Source: CAZFBA01 sp964517135
GTDB taxonomy: Bacteria; Cyanobacteriota; Vampirovibrionia; JBFMGH01
Length of the DNA stretch: 64,000 nucleotides
Assembly (NCBI GenBank): GCA_964517135.1
Contig: CAZFBA010000016.1
Location: 19,705-83,704 of the forward strand
Reading direction: 5' to 3'
The notes beneath the pieces were generated by a model. That model ran no database searches and was not told the DNA's origin. It worked only from the letters and a program-made list of their open reading frames with translations. A program made the position numbers and the translations under genes. Every line of letters begins with the position of its first letter. Within the stretch, counting starts at the first letter, position 1. This document shows positions 44,967 to 53,749 of this stretch, piece after piece.

Positions 44967-45281
44967 TAATTCTGAAGCTCCATACTCTTATATCTATATT
45001 TAAAATTATTTTAGAGAATAAAAAATCATCTAATTAAATTATATATCGAGAAATAATCGTTTTGCTTTAAGAATTTTTAAGAAAAAGACTAAATGAAACC
45101 AGCTAGCTTTCTTTATTTCAGGTAATTAAGCGTTTATAAAGATCTATTTACATTTATAGCATACAAATTAAATTTTTTTCAACAATAAAATAACTTTATT
45201 CAAGCATTTTATGAGCTTAAATTTTTTGTATCATTCAGAAAACAAGATGATTAACAGTGATAAATAATTTAAAAGGCTTTG
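44967..45281. other. AT-rich gap upstream of motA
   Basis: 315 bases, very AT-rich, with no gene, hairpin with T-run or repeat that I can see. It should hold the motAB promoter. Confidence 0.4.
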
Positions 45282-45983
45282 TCAGTCAAGTTTTTTAAGA
45301 AAATCATTAAGAGAATCATTTAAATCAGTGTCTCTAATAGGTTCTGGATTGTTAATAGGCTCTTCTGAATGCGTTTCCTGGTTTTTTTTGCCTGAGTACT
45401 TTTGTTTTAAAGCTGCTAACGCCTGATCTATTTCTTTATCTTTGAATTTTTTTTCCAGTCTTTTACTATCTGAACTGTAAGTCTGGTGTTTCTTTTCTGT
45501 TTTAATTGAAGTGTCTTTTTCTGGTATGTTTTGTAAATTTGAACTGCTGGAAGGCTTTACAAGTTGTTTTAGTGCTGCGAGATCCCGTTCAATTTTGTCT
45601 TTAAGAAGCATTTCAGGTGTTTTCTGATTAGCATTATCTGATTGGTTTTCTTTTTTCGGTGTTTTGTTTTCTGGAGAGATACTTTTAGTCTGCTCATCAT
45701 CATTATCGTCTATATTGAAGGGCATTTTGCCTGATAAAAATTCATCCAGCTTTGCATCAAGTTTTGATACATAATCATTGTTTTCTATATTGTCGAGATA
45801 GCTTTCAATTGAAGATTCTAATTCAGTTAAAATGCTCTGCTTCTCTTCTTCTATATAATTATCTATCTTATTAGCTATGTCTTTAGAGAGTTCTTTCTTT
45901 TCGTTAAGTATAAACTGGTCAATTTTAGACTCTATTCTGGCAATGATAGTCTTTTTTTCTTTGTCTTTACTGCTATCTGACAT
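45282..45983 (-). CDS. Charged hypothetical protein with coiled-coil start
   Basis: 233 residues. About 1-90 form an amphipathic helix array (ARIESKIDQFILNEKKEL and two similar repeats with IDxxIxxEK). About 90-165 is disordered and very polar. Around 120-140 and 185-200 two related motifs recur (ERDLAALKQLVKPSS and IDQALAALKQKYSGKK), with the tail LNDSLNDFLKKLD. There is no signal peptide. Proteins of this shape are often scaffolds, but I recognise no family. Confidence 0.65.
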   Translation of the reverse strand: MSDSSKDKEKKTIIARIESKIDQFILNEKKELSKDIANKIDNYIEEEKQSILTELESSIESYLDNIENNDYVSKLDAKLDEFLSGKMPFNIDDNDDEQTKSISPENKTPKKENQSDNANQKTPEMLLKDKIERDLAALKQLVKPSSSSNLQNIPEKDTSIKTEKKHQTYSSDSKRLEKKFKDKEIDQALAALKQKYSGKKNQETHSEEPINNPEPIRDTDLNDSLNDFLKKLD

Positions 45984-46107
45984 GTTGCATCCTTTCGTTA
46001 GGTTTATAGAAAGACATACATAACTTCAAAACAATAAAATCTATTTTCTTAGTCACACAATGATCTTATGGAACAATAATAGCACTTAATGCCGGTTAAA
46101 TAAACAT

Positions 46108-46130
46108 AAAAAAAAGCCCCCGGAGGGGGG
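46108..46130 (-). terminator. Rho-independent terminator of the AMIN-NAGPA gene
   Basis: On the minus strand: CCCCC, loop TCC, GGGGG, then C and eight T. It lies 37 bases after the stop at 46167. Confidence 0.85.
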
Positions 46131-46166
46131 ATGAAGGCCGTAGTTGCTATTTAAAAGAACGTATTA

Positions 46167-47630
46167 TCAGGGATATTTGTTAGCAATAGAAAAACTTGCC
46201 GCCTCTTTTACAATAATAGCTGTACTTACAGGAGTACCACCTCTTATTGTGGGATTGTTGACAATCTTTCCGTTAATGCTCATCTGTGTTGAGCTTCCTC
46301 CATCAAGGTTCATAGCATTAACAACACCTAGAGATTTCATAAAATGAGCCAGTTGATGAAATGACATACCAATAGAGTTTTTTTGTCTGCCATCAACGGT
46401 TACCAGCAGAAGGTGATTATCTGCTGTAATGCCAGCTGCGCTTCTCGGGTCTTTTGTATAAGGACTAAAAGCAAATTTCTGACTGGCACAATCAATATAA
46501 ACATTACCTTCTTTAAGAAGATAGGGGCCAGCCCCAATAGCATGCTTTATATTAGGCACTTTACTTACAGTATGAACCTGAATATCAATACTGTCATATA
46601 CTTTAATTGCCTTAAAAGCATCCTTATTGGGGCCGGTTATGACATATCCATTTTCAGGAACCCGTAAAGCCCCTGTTGTTTTCTGTATAACTTTATTTTG
46701 CACAACTGCAATTTGCAGTTCATTTTTGAGGGTTTTAGGTACCGGTGAAGTCCATTTACTGTTATAGAGCATATAGCCCTCTGTTGATAATCTTGGCTGG
46801 TTTATATTCTGTATATTTAACCTTATATTGCCGGGTATGATACAGTATGCATGAAGCCTTATAACGTCAAGATAAGCTCTATTATATCTGTCAATGACCA
46901 GGGCAACTCTATTAAATATAGGACCCGTGTAATATTCACCATCTACGATAAGAGCACCCAGAGGCAAGCCTGTCGGAGGTTTAAAAAAGGAAGCGTTGAT
47001 ACCTGCAATACCTTTATATCTTTGCACAAACTGGTTTAAATTTGATTTTGAAAGCACGTTATCAGGCATTGCAGTGAGAGGTTTCAGATCAATCATAGGG
47101 TCATTAAGGTCTATATCGAGGACGTTAACCATAACAGGGCCCGGTAGATGAAACTTCCTATAGCTTATGCCGGGGTATATTTCTTTAAAAGACTTGTAGT
47201 TATTGAAATCATTTCGATTTGATCCTATAACGCCTTTCAAATCAAGGACAATTCTATAAGGATCTTTTAAGGTAAAGACTGACAGGTTATTTTCAGGTAT
47301 ATTTATTCTGAGTTCCAGTTTATTGTTGTCAAGATAAAATTTAGCCATATGGTTTTCAGGTAAAAGAATTCTATCTTTAATGCTATCATTCAGGGTTGCC
47401 CCATATATATTAATGCTGGTAACATTCTTTTCAAGAGCTTTAATTTCATACTTTTCTGGTTCTAAATTAAAGTCCAGGACAATTCTGGTCTTAGATTTAA
47501 AATTATGAATTCTTATATTATCAATATTTGAAGTGCTTGCAAAGGTTATAGGAGGGCCAAGGAGTAATGTTACAAAAACTATTACAAAACAAATAAGTGT
47601 ATTTGGACGTATTAAGCCGTTAGCTGTTAT
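46167..47630 (-). CDS. Phosphodiester glycosidase (NAGPA/DUF2233) with AMIN domain; candidate ATA start
   Basis: About 487 residues. From ATA 47630 it reads a signal peptide (MTANGLIRPNTLICF with a hydrophobic core and cleavage near TFAS), an AMIN-like domain (about 35-135, with TRIVLDFNLEPEKYE and later PYRIVLDLKG), then a NAGPA domain (about 165-485) with GIAGINASFF, DPRSAAGITADNHLLLVTVD and LDGGSSTQMSINGK. GGGGG lies seven bases before the ATA. The first ordinary start, ATG 47348, would remove both the signal and half of the AMIN domain. It likely acts on periplasmic or cell-wall glycans. AMIN is typical of cyanobacterial envelope proteins. Confidence 0.85.
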   Translation of the reverse strand: MTANGLIRPNTLICFVIVFVTLLLGPPITFASTSNIDNIRIHNFKSKTRIVLDFNLEPEKYEIKALEKNVTSINIYGATLNDSIKDRILLPENHMAKFYLDNNKLELRINIPENNLSVFTLKDPYRIVLDLKGVIGSNRNDFNNYKSFKEIYPGISYRKFHLPGPVMVNVLDIDLNDPMIDLKPLTAMPDNVLSKSNLNQFVQRYKGIAGINASFFKPPTGLPLGALIVDGEYYTGPIFNRVALVIDRYNRAYLDVIRLHAYCIIPGNIRLNIQNINQPRLSTEGYMLYNSKWTSPVPKTLKNELQIAVVQNKVIQKTTGALRVPENGYVITGPNKDAFKAIKVYDSIDIQVHTVSKVPNIKHAIGAGPYLLKEGNVYIDCASQKFAFSPYTKDPRSAAGITADNHLLLVTVDGRQKNSIGMSFHQLAHFMKSLGVVNAMNLDGGSSTQMSINGKIVNNPTIRGGTPVSTAIIVKEAASFSIANKYP

Positions 47631-47878
47631 AGAAATACCCCCTTTAACAGCTATAATAGTAATTGAGTCCCTATACTACTATTTTAGTATAAAAACAACC
47701 AAAAGTTAAGCTTTTTAAGAGATATAATTAATATACATTTTGAAGTATCGATTTTCTGATTAGCTGAAACCCCTATGACACCTGCCTACTAACCATCGTT
47801 AGTAGTTAAGTATTTGTTTAACATTTCTTAAATTTTTTAAGTCAATATTTAAGATATATTTCAATTTCAAGAAACTGA
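47631..47878. other. Gap with an 8-bp hairpin
   Basis: A perfect CTACTAAC-CATC-GTTAGTAG hairpin is at 47786-47805, but there is no T-run next to it. It lies after the TPR-CsgG gene and may act as a weak terminator or RNA-stability element. Confidence 0.4.
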
Positions 47879-49939
47879 TTATTTATCTTTATTCTTTTTA
47901 TAAAGGATTTCAGCAGTTACGGAGGTTGATGCACCGTCCTTTGGTACAACGACATTCATATCCTGGCGGTAACGTGCAAGGTCACCGACCTGCGGGGTAG
48001 ATCCTGATATCATTCTACCTGTTGAAGAAGCGGCTTCTACTTCTGTTACCTCAAATTCTCCTATTTTTGCTGTTAACGCTTTAATAATTCTTCCTGAGAT
48101 GGGGTCTTTAACGACGTTAGTCAATCTTTCAATAGAGAGTCGGTTTCCTACTTTGAGCCCGGCTTGAGAACCTGCGTTAAGAATGACTCCTTGAGCGTCA
48201 ACGTATGCTACAACTCCTATATCCTGTGATGAGGTGTCCATTGTAGCTCTTGTAAGTTTTTCATATTTAGAGTTAACGATTTCAGCGGCTTTCTGTGCAG
48301 ATGCAATACTTGCTTCACCGAGGACTGAATCCTGAAAGTTGCTGCTTGAAAAGTCTATGCCACCTGCATTTCCACCTTTAGCAAAATCCATTAATAGTCC
48401 TCTTCTTTTGGATTTGCCGATAACAGTGGCCACTTCGAGTATTTCTCCGGTATCTACGTCGACCATTCTCATATCAAAAGCGACGCTAGCGATGGATCTT
48501 TTGGATTGAATATTTGCAACAATACTAACCACAGGTATTGCGCTTCCGATGCCACTTTTTTTATCTTCTATACCGAACTGTGTAATATTGCCCATAACCA
48601 GAATATCGACACCCACGAGCTTGCCTACAGTTGCAGCTGTCGTAGGATCAAAGAGGCTAGTATTAGAAAGTTTTTGTTCCTGCAAAACCTGATCCAGTGC
48701 TGATCTTTCAATAACAGAGTAAGCTCCTGATCTTACTAGTTCACCAGTAATAAGAGATGCAACACCTTTGCCTATGTCCCACTGGCCATTCCACCATGGC
48801 CTAACAGACGAATAATCAAAGTCAAGAACGCCGACACGGGTTCTACCTGTTCTAGCAGCTGGTGTGCCAAATGATGGTCCGCTCATTCCTGTACCAAAAC
48901 TTTGTGACTGGCCAATGCCTGGTACTGATGCACTGCCGGGTGAGTTATTTATGTAGGATGGTGCAGATGTAATACCAGGAACCATTCCCTGTGAGGGCAT
49001 TTGAGAAGAAACAGGTTGTTGATTGTATTGAGTAACAGGGTTTTGCTGTGCTGGTTGCTGCATACCTAAGTATGCGGGGTTGTTTTGAGCTAGAGTGTTT
49101 TGATAAAATGCTTGTTGCTGAGCTGTTTGAGTCTGTTGTTGCATTGTCATCATTTTTGTTTTCAGGTTATTAGTTGATGTTGCGTATGGTGCGAGAGAGC
49201 TGTAGTTCTGGTATGCTTGAAAAGCTGCATTGGTGTCGCCCAGTTGTTCATAACATTCTCCCAGCTCATAATAGGCTAGTGCGTGCTGATTATTTGCTTG
49301 AAGGATATGATAAAACTGTTCTATGGCTCCATTCAAGTCACCTGTTCTTTTTTTGACGAGCCCAAGAGCATATCTGGCTTTAATATCATCAGGATCAATG
49401 TTAACAGCTTCTTCAAGAGGGTTAAGAGCATTCTCATAGTTTCTATCAGAGATCAAATAAGAGCCCAGATAATATTTTCTTCTTTGCTGGTCGATGTTAT
49501 CAATACCATCACGGAGGTCATTAGCTATCCATTTAGACCTTATGGCGTCTGAATCTTCCGGGTTAAAGTTAATAAAGGCTTGCAGGGATTCAACAGCTTC
49601 TTCTGGTCTACCAGCATCTTGCAGACAGAGTCCAAGATTATAATAAGCATTGCCATACCGGGGATCAATCTTTATTGCCTGCTGATAAGCCAGTATAGCA
49701 TTATTAAAATCACCTTTCATTTTTAAAGCCATACCCAAATTATTATAGGCTTTAATGTTATAGGGATCTTGCTGTAGTGCCTGCTGGAAATGAGCTATAG
49801 CAAGGTCATAGTTCTTTGAATTCAATTCTATTAGTCCTGTATTAAAGCTATCAGCATAAGTTCTGCCTGTATATGCCATCATCATAAAGGCTAAAAGTAA
49901 ATTTAAGATCAATAAATTAACCCTGTGGTTTATTTTCAT
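47879..49939 (-). CDS. TPR protein with C-terminal CsgG domain
   Basis: 686 residues. A signal peptide (about 1-30, cleavage near TYADS) precedes six or so TPRs (about 35-245), for example KNYDLAIAHFQQALQQDPYN and GDFNNAILAYQQAIKIDPRY. A Gln/Pro/Ser-rich linker (about 255-365) follows. About 370-560 is a CsgG-like domain: RTRVGVLDFDY, GELVRSGAYSVIERSALDQV and LVGVDILVMGNITQFG. The last 120 residues form a beta-rich domain (NAGSQAGLKVGNRLSIERL). It is predicted to be periplasmic or outer-membrane-associated; CsgG itself is an outer-membrane secretion channel, but lipobox and pore residues cannot be confirmed here. Confidence 0.88.
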   Translation of the reverse strand: MKINHRVNLLILNLLLAFMMMAYTGRTYADSFNTGLIELNSKNYDLAIAHFQQALQQDPYNIKAYNNLGMALKMKGDFNNAILAYQQAIKIDPRYGNAYYNLGLCLQDAGRPEEAVESLQAFINFNPEDSDAIRSKWIANDLRDGIDNIDQQRRKYYLGSYLISDRNYENALNPLEEAVNIDPDDIKARYALGLVKKRTGDLNGAIEQFYHILQANNQHALAYYELGECYEQLGDTNAAFQAYQNYSSLAPYATSTNNLKTKMMTMQQQTQTAQQQAFYQNTLAQNNPAYLGMQQPAQQNPVTQYNQQPVSSQMPSQGMVPGITSAPSYINNSPGSASVPGIGQSQSFGTGMSGPSFGTPAARTGRTRVGVLDFDYSSVRPWWNGQWDIGKGVASLITGELVRSGAYSVIERSALDQVLQEQKLSNTSLFDPTTAATVGKLVGVDILVMGNITQFGIEDKKSGIGSAIPVVSIVANIQSKRSIASVAFDMRMVDVDTGEILEVATVIGKSKRRGLLMDFAKGGNAGGIDFSSSNFQDSVLGEASIASAQKAAEIVNSKYEKLTRATMDTSSQDIGVVAYVDAQGVILNAGSQAGLKVGNRLSIERLTNVVKDPISGRIIKALTAKIGEFEVTEVEAASSTGRMISGSTPQVGDLARYRQDMNVVVPKDGASTSVTAEILYKKNKDK

Positions 49940-50010
49940 GCTCGAAGTCCTTTTTTGGTTCCTGACTTATTAAATTATACTGATTAAAAAAAATTTTTTC
50001 GAGTGGTTTT

Positions 50011-51021
50011 TCAGGATCTTAGATACTTAAATTCATCTAGAAGGCGGAAAGGTTGTTTAATAGAGTTTATGCTGTTTCCAAAAACCTTAATATTCTTAAT
50101 ATTGCCCAGGGGAGCCAGAGAGTAGTTTAATTGAACAGCTGCAAATTTGAGGTAGTTAACCTTTTCAGGATTAACTTCTATTAAACGTGCTGCTATGAAG
50201 TCAGCTGCCAGCGGATCATTGCTCATGACAACTGCTCCGAGGTATTTATTATCGCCGAAGATGGGGCCATTTCCTTCTATTCCGTAGACACCGTCTATGA
50301 TAGCAAAGTCTGGTCTGACGGTATAGTTAATATCAAGTATAGATCGCTCTACTCCTGCGTAATGGAGTTTGTTTTTAGGCCATCCATATTTGATACCCGG
50401 CATTATGCCGAACATATTCTTTAGAGATAGGGTTACACCCATCCAGTGGTGGGTTTTCAGTTTGGGTATAGATACAATATAATCAGAGTTTAGAATTGTT
50501 TTTGGTATATAAAAATAGTCTAATTTTGTCAGGTTTGAAGGTATTTTAACTTTTTCAACGTCATCCATATTGAGGTCGACGAATTTAACGCCATAGCCCC
50601 TCAATAATTGTTTAATGTGTGTATAATAAAGTATTGTATTAACATCCCGGCGTAAACCTGAGGCTTCTGCAACAATTATTGTAGCTCCAAGCTCGCCGAA
50701 GAGTTCAATAGCAGCTTTTAATATAGCAGGATTTGTTGTTATGTGTTTATCTTCACCATGGAAATCTACCAGGTTAGGCTTTAATAATACCTGCTTGCCT
50801 TTAAGATTCAGGTTAAACTGAGAGAAATAAGGCTTTAAGATATCTTTAATATTTAATGAATATTGATTTACTTTAACTATAGCAACTTTTGAAGACTCCT
50901 GAAAGAGAACTGGCAGGTTACTTCCGATAAAATAGCCTGCAGCCAGTCCAGCTGAAAGCATCAGAAAGTCTCTTCTTGTCAATCTGAGGCGTTTATTCTG
51001 GTCATCTAAGTTTTCAAGCAT
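50011..51021 (-). CDS. DUF362 domain protein with Tat signal
   Basis: 336 residues. The N-terminus has a twin-arginine motif (LTRRDFLMLSAGLAAGYFIG), so it is exported folded, consistent with a cofactor, or anchored by that helix. The DUF362 domain follows: LLKPNLVDFHGEDKHITTNP and the SIPKLKTHHWMGVTLSLKNM region, plus AIIDGVYGIEGNGPIFG. DUF362 members are often linked to iron-sulfur proteins, but this one lacks a cysteine-rich ferredoxin part. Its start lies within the end of the terpenoid-cyclase-like gene upstream (16-base overlap), so they are co-transcribed. Confidence 0.85.
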   Translation of the reverse strand: MLENLDDQNKRLRLTRRDFLMLSAGLAAGYFIGSNLPVLFQESSKVAIVKVNQYSLNIKDILKPYFSQFNLNLKGKQVLLKPNLVDFHGEDKHITTNPAILKAAIELFGELGATIIVAEASGLRRDVNTILYYTHIKQLLRGYGVKFVDLNMDDVEKVKIPSNLTKLDYFYIPKTILNSDYIVSIPKLKTHHWMGVTLSLKNMFGIMPGIKYGWPKNKLHYAGVERSILDINYTVRPDFAIIDGVYGIEGNGPIFGDNKYLGAVVMSNDPLAADFIAARLIEVNPEKVNYLKFAAVQLNYSLAPLGNIKNIKVFGNSINSIKQPFRLLDEFKYLRS

Positions 51022-51998
51022 AACGGGTTAATTCCTTTTGTAGTGAGGTTTGCCAGAAGTGAAAGAGCGTTATAAAATGGCATTTGAGCCAGGTAATCAT
51101 CCTTTAGCATGATTTCGTTAAGCCTGTTAAGTATGGGTCGGGCATCTTGGCCGTAAGAATTAAATGCAAGTACAGATAATGCGAGAGATAGGGGGCAATA
51201 AGATTTGTCATACTCTCTTATAATAAGTTCAAAGTCTTTATCGAGAGGTTTAAATCTGCCCTGAGCAGCCATAAGAACCAGTGCAGTAATATGTATCTGG
51301 GGTGTCAGGGGTATGGAATAGACTTTTTTGCTATCCGGGTGGTTTGTATCAATGGGGTAACCATATGTCCAGCCGCCTGATTCGCATCTGTTTTGCAGGA
51401 AGAACTGCTCAGCTTCTTTAATTCTTTTTTCTTCGGTTGAATGAGCTTTTCTCAAGCCAATAACAGCGTAAGCTGATGGTTCTATGGAAATAAATCCTCC
51501 TTTATTCCATCCCCAGGCGTTCTGGCTCATAGTTTTAGTAGTATGAAAACCGTTAGCTTTTTCGAGATATGCTTTTCCATCATTTATAATTGGTTTATAT
51601 TTATCAGCGTTGTATTCTGCTAGCACTATGAGGGCAAGGGCTGTTGCTAGAGGAGAGCTGAGGTTATCATCTTTAAATAGCAGCCAGCCTCCATCGTTGT
51701 TTTGTAATGACAATAACCATTTAATCCCTGCTTCAACGGGCCTAATAGTTTTATCAAAGGCTATTAACGCTAAAAGACAGTAAAACCCGGGCTCAGCAAG
51801 TGAGCTATCCTTTTTATAATAACCAAAACCGCCATCAAGCAGTTGATTATTGATTATAAAATCCCGGTATTTGTCTATCATACAGGAATATTGTACCACT
51901 TTTTTAGTGGCAAATAACTGAATTTTTTGTAACGCAAATGCAACAAAAGTTAACAAAACTAAACAAAAAGCAGTTTTTTTATTGTGCGGTATCAACAT
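51006..51998 (-). CDS. Terpenoid-cyclase/prenyltransferase-like alpha-toroid protein
   Basis: 330 residues. An N-terminal hydrophobic stretch (about 10-30) may be a signal anchor. The rest shows repeated pairs of helices with the QxxDGG(W/F) motif: NNQLLDGGFGYYKKDSS, SLQNNDGGWLLF and QNRCESGGWTYGY. These are QW-like repeats of squalene-cyclase and protein prenyltransferase folds. The catalytic DxDD of squalene cyclases is not obvious, so cyclisation cannot be claimed. It is translated just before the DUF362 protein. Confidence 0.75.
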   Translation of the reverse strand: MLIPHNKKTAFCLVLLTFVAFALQKIQLFATKKVVQYSCMIDKYRDFIINNQLLDGGFGYYKKDSSLAEPGFYCLLALIAFDKTIRPVEAGIKWLLSLQNNDGGWLLFKDDNLSSPLATALALIVLAEYNADKYKPIINDGKAYLEKANGFHTTKTMSQNAWGWNKGGFISIEPSAYAVIGLRKAHSTEEKRIKEAEQFFLQNRCESGGWTYGYPIDTNHPDSKKVYSIPLTPQIHITALVLMAAQGRFKPLDKDFELIIREYDKSYCPLSLALSVLAFNSYGQDARPILNRLNEIMLKDDYLAQMPFYNALSLLANLTTKGINPLCLKT

Positions 51999-52046
51999 TT
52001 TCTACTTTTTTGTTTTTATGCAAATAGAAAACAAACAGTTGATAGC

Positions 52047-52065
52047 AAAGGAGGAAGTTATGTAA
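52047..52065 (+). promoter_or_regulatory. AUG-UAA start-stop element with strong Shine-Dalgarno
   Basis: AAAGGAGG (52047-52054), five bases, ATG (52060-52062) followed at once by TAA (52063-52065). This is a stronger ribosome site than the AAAAGG that serves the real ATG at 52095. A ribosome would load, add nothing and terminate 30 bases before the gene. Confidence 0.6.
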
Positions 52066-52094
52066 CGGTACAGTTCAAACAAAAGGCACCCTTA

Positions 52095-52385
52095 ATGTCT
52101 AACATTCACAACAATTCAGTTTTACAGAGCGCCTCAAATAAATCTGGCATCAGAACCAGCGAAGCCCAGAATGAATCCAATGGATTAGGGTCTGCCGGTT
52201 ATTTTGTAGTTAATGGAGAAGAAAACAACCTTTCTGAAGAAAGTTATGTAGACAGATCTGACCTTCTTATGAGTGCTCTAGGTGGATTAGCAACTCTTAA
52301 TTCTTCAAGATTGTTTGTTAACAAAAAAGTTATGAAAAAGTTAGCCAGCAAAAACACTGGTTATGCTCTCAGAAGCATTGCATAA
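52095..52385 (+). CDS. Small hypothetical protein
   Basis: 96 residues from ATG 52095, which has AAAAGG eight bases upstream. An upstream in-frame extension to 51984 is possible but lacks a start codon at a ribosome site. The protein is Ser/Asn-rich (NNSVLQSASNKSGIRTSEAQ) with a helical middle (SDLLMSALGGLATLNSSRLF) and a basic end (NKKVMKKLASKN). There is no signal peptide. It has its own strong terminator, so it is a single-gene unit that may be highly expressed. No recognised family. Confidence 0.65.
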   Translation: MSNIHNNSVLQSASNKSGIRTSEAQNESNGLGSAGYFVVNGEENNLSEESYVDRSDLLMSALGGLATLNSSRLFVNKKVMKKLASKNTGYALRSIA

Positions 52386-52406
52386 TAAGTTTTAAAAGAT
52401 ATATCA

Positions 52407-52440
52407 GGAAAAGCTTCAGCAAATGAAGCTTTTCCTTTTA
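52407..52440 (+). terminator. Rho-independent terminator
   Basis: GGAAAAGCTTCA, loop GCAAA, TGAAGCTTTTCC, then TTTTA. A 12-bp perfect stem. It ends the gene at 52095 and its hairpin also lies at the end of the convergent M50 gene. Confidence 0.92.
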
Positions 52441-53574
52441 TTTATAGTACATTAAAGTATGATCCAGCAGGCCATGAGTATAGTAAGTAGCATATCCCAG
52501 GAACATGGCAAGCCCAAAATAGCATAGAGCAAAAGAAATACGCAACAACAAAGGTACCTGATAATATTTTTTTCTTGGGGGATCATTTTTGCCAATGCTG
52601 CCAAGCAGGTTCATAATTGCAAAAAATAAGATTATTATAAGGGCAGGAGTCTTCAAAATAATCGTAAAAGCTATCAATAAAAGCAATCCTGGGATCCATA
52701 TTTTAGTTGATATTGCTGCTACGATTCTGCCACCATCAAGAGGGCTTACAGGGGTGAGGTTAAAGAGATTCATGATAAATCCAATATATGCCAGAAACAG
52801 CCAGAAAGGATCTCCTAAAAAGTGATACAGAAAAAATGCTGTCATAGCAGCAAGGCTACCCAGTAATGGCCCACCAAGAGCAACCTGTGCCTCAGTAACA
52901 ACGTCTTCAGGCATCTCTTTTAATGCGATAAAAGCCCCAAAGAATGGTATAAATACTGGTAAGCCAGCATTGATACCCCTTAATGCAATCATCAGCGCAT
53001 GCCCCATTTCATGTATAAAGATCAAAAAGACTAGTCCTACAGCTAATTGAATCTTAAAAATCAAGGCATAAGCAAATATTGTAACTATCATAGAACCTGC
53101 TGTAAGCATTAAGCCTTTCAACTGGAGAATAGGAGCCAATAATTCTAACAAAAGCCCTATTTTAGAAATAATAATTGCTGTCAAGAATTTAAACTTTAGC
53201 AGGGCTGCTATAACCAGAGCGACAATACCCCCTATAATGCCCTTATTAGAGTTCTGACGGGGTTTTTTGCTCATCTGCTTTAGTGCCGGGGCTCCTATTA
53301 TCTCTGTCTCCTGGTGAGTGCCAGGAGGGCCTATGCTTAGATATTCAATTTTTTGATGATTCTCCCACGGTGAATATTCTCTAATGATACGATTTGAATA
53401 TTCTTCAGGGTTAAAATCTTTACCCGGAATGCCTGAAGGAAGATCAATATCTTCTCTATGTTGATTAAAAAGCTTTGCTTCCGGATGGTTTGGCTTGAAT
53501 AAACTATCCGGCCTGAAAATATCAAATATTCTATATTCTTTTACAGGGTTGTCAGGCAATTGTGTCTGTTTCAT
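52438..53574 (-). CDS. M50-family site-2-type membrane protease
   Basis: 378 residues. The first 110 residues are hydrophilic and unusual for the family. The membrane part has the zinc motif HEMGH (in FLIFIHEMGHALMI, about 190) and a NLTPVSPLDGGRI loop that supplies the third ligand (about 280). It has about six membrane helices. It may cut transmembrane segments, for example in signalling, but its substrate is unknown. The gene is convergent with the small protein at 52095 and shares the hairpin region. Confidence 0.9.
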   Translation of the reverse strand: MKQTQLPDNPVKEYRIFDIFRPDSLFKPNHPEAKLFNQHREDIDLPSGIPGKDFNPEEYSNRIIREYSPWENHQKIEYLSIGPPGTHQETEIIGAPALKQMSKKPRQNSNKGIIGGIVALVIAALLKFKFLTAIIISKIGLLLELLAPILQLKGLMLTAGSMIVTIFAYALIFKIQLAVGLVFLIFIHEMGHALMIALRGINAGLPVFIPFFGAFIALKEMPEDVVTEAQVALGGPLLGSLAAMTAFFLYHFLGDPFWLFLAYIGFIMNLFNLTPVSPLDGGRIVAAISTKIWIPGLLLLIAFTIILKTPALIIILFFAIMNLLGSIGKNDPPRKKYYQVPLLLRISFALCYFGLAMFLGYATYYTHGLLDHTLMYYK

Positions 53575-53749
53575 ATCTCTAAAATCAACTCTTATAACAT
53601 TTAGATAATCTTAGCTAACAAGAAAGCAAATATCATAACAGGCTTTCTAATCATCATAAACTATTTTACTGCAAAAATAGCTGATTTGATTTCTGATGTT
53701 TAAAGATTTATAATTTAATACTGAAATTAAGGCAATAACAGGAATATAA

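Noticed and set aside
12672..47630. Genetic code change with AUA read as methionine
   Set aside because: ATA is used freely inside many genes at positions where isoleucine or another aliphatic residue fits. Only the initiation context looks special, so a start-codon effect is the simpler idea.
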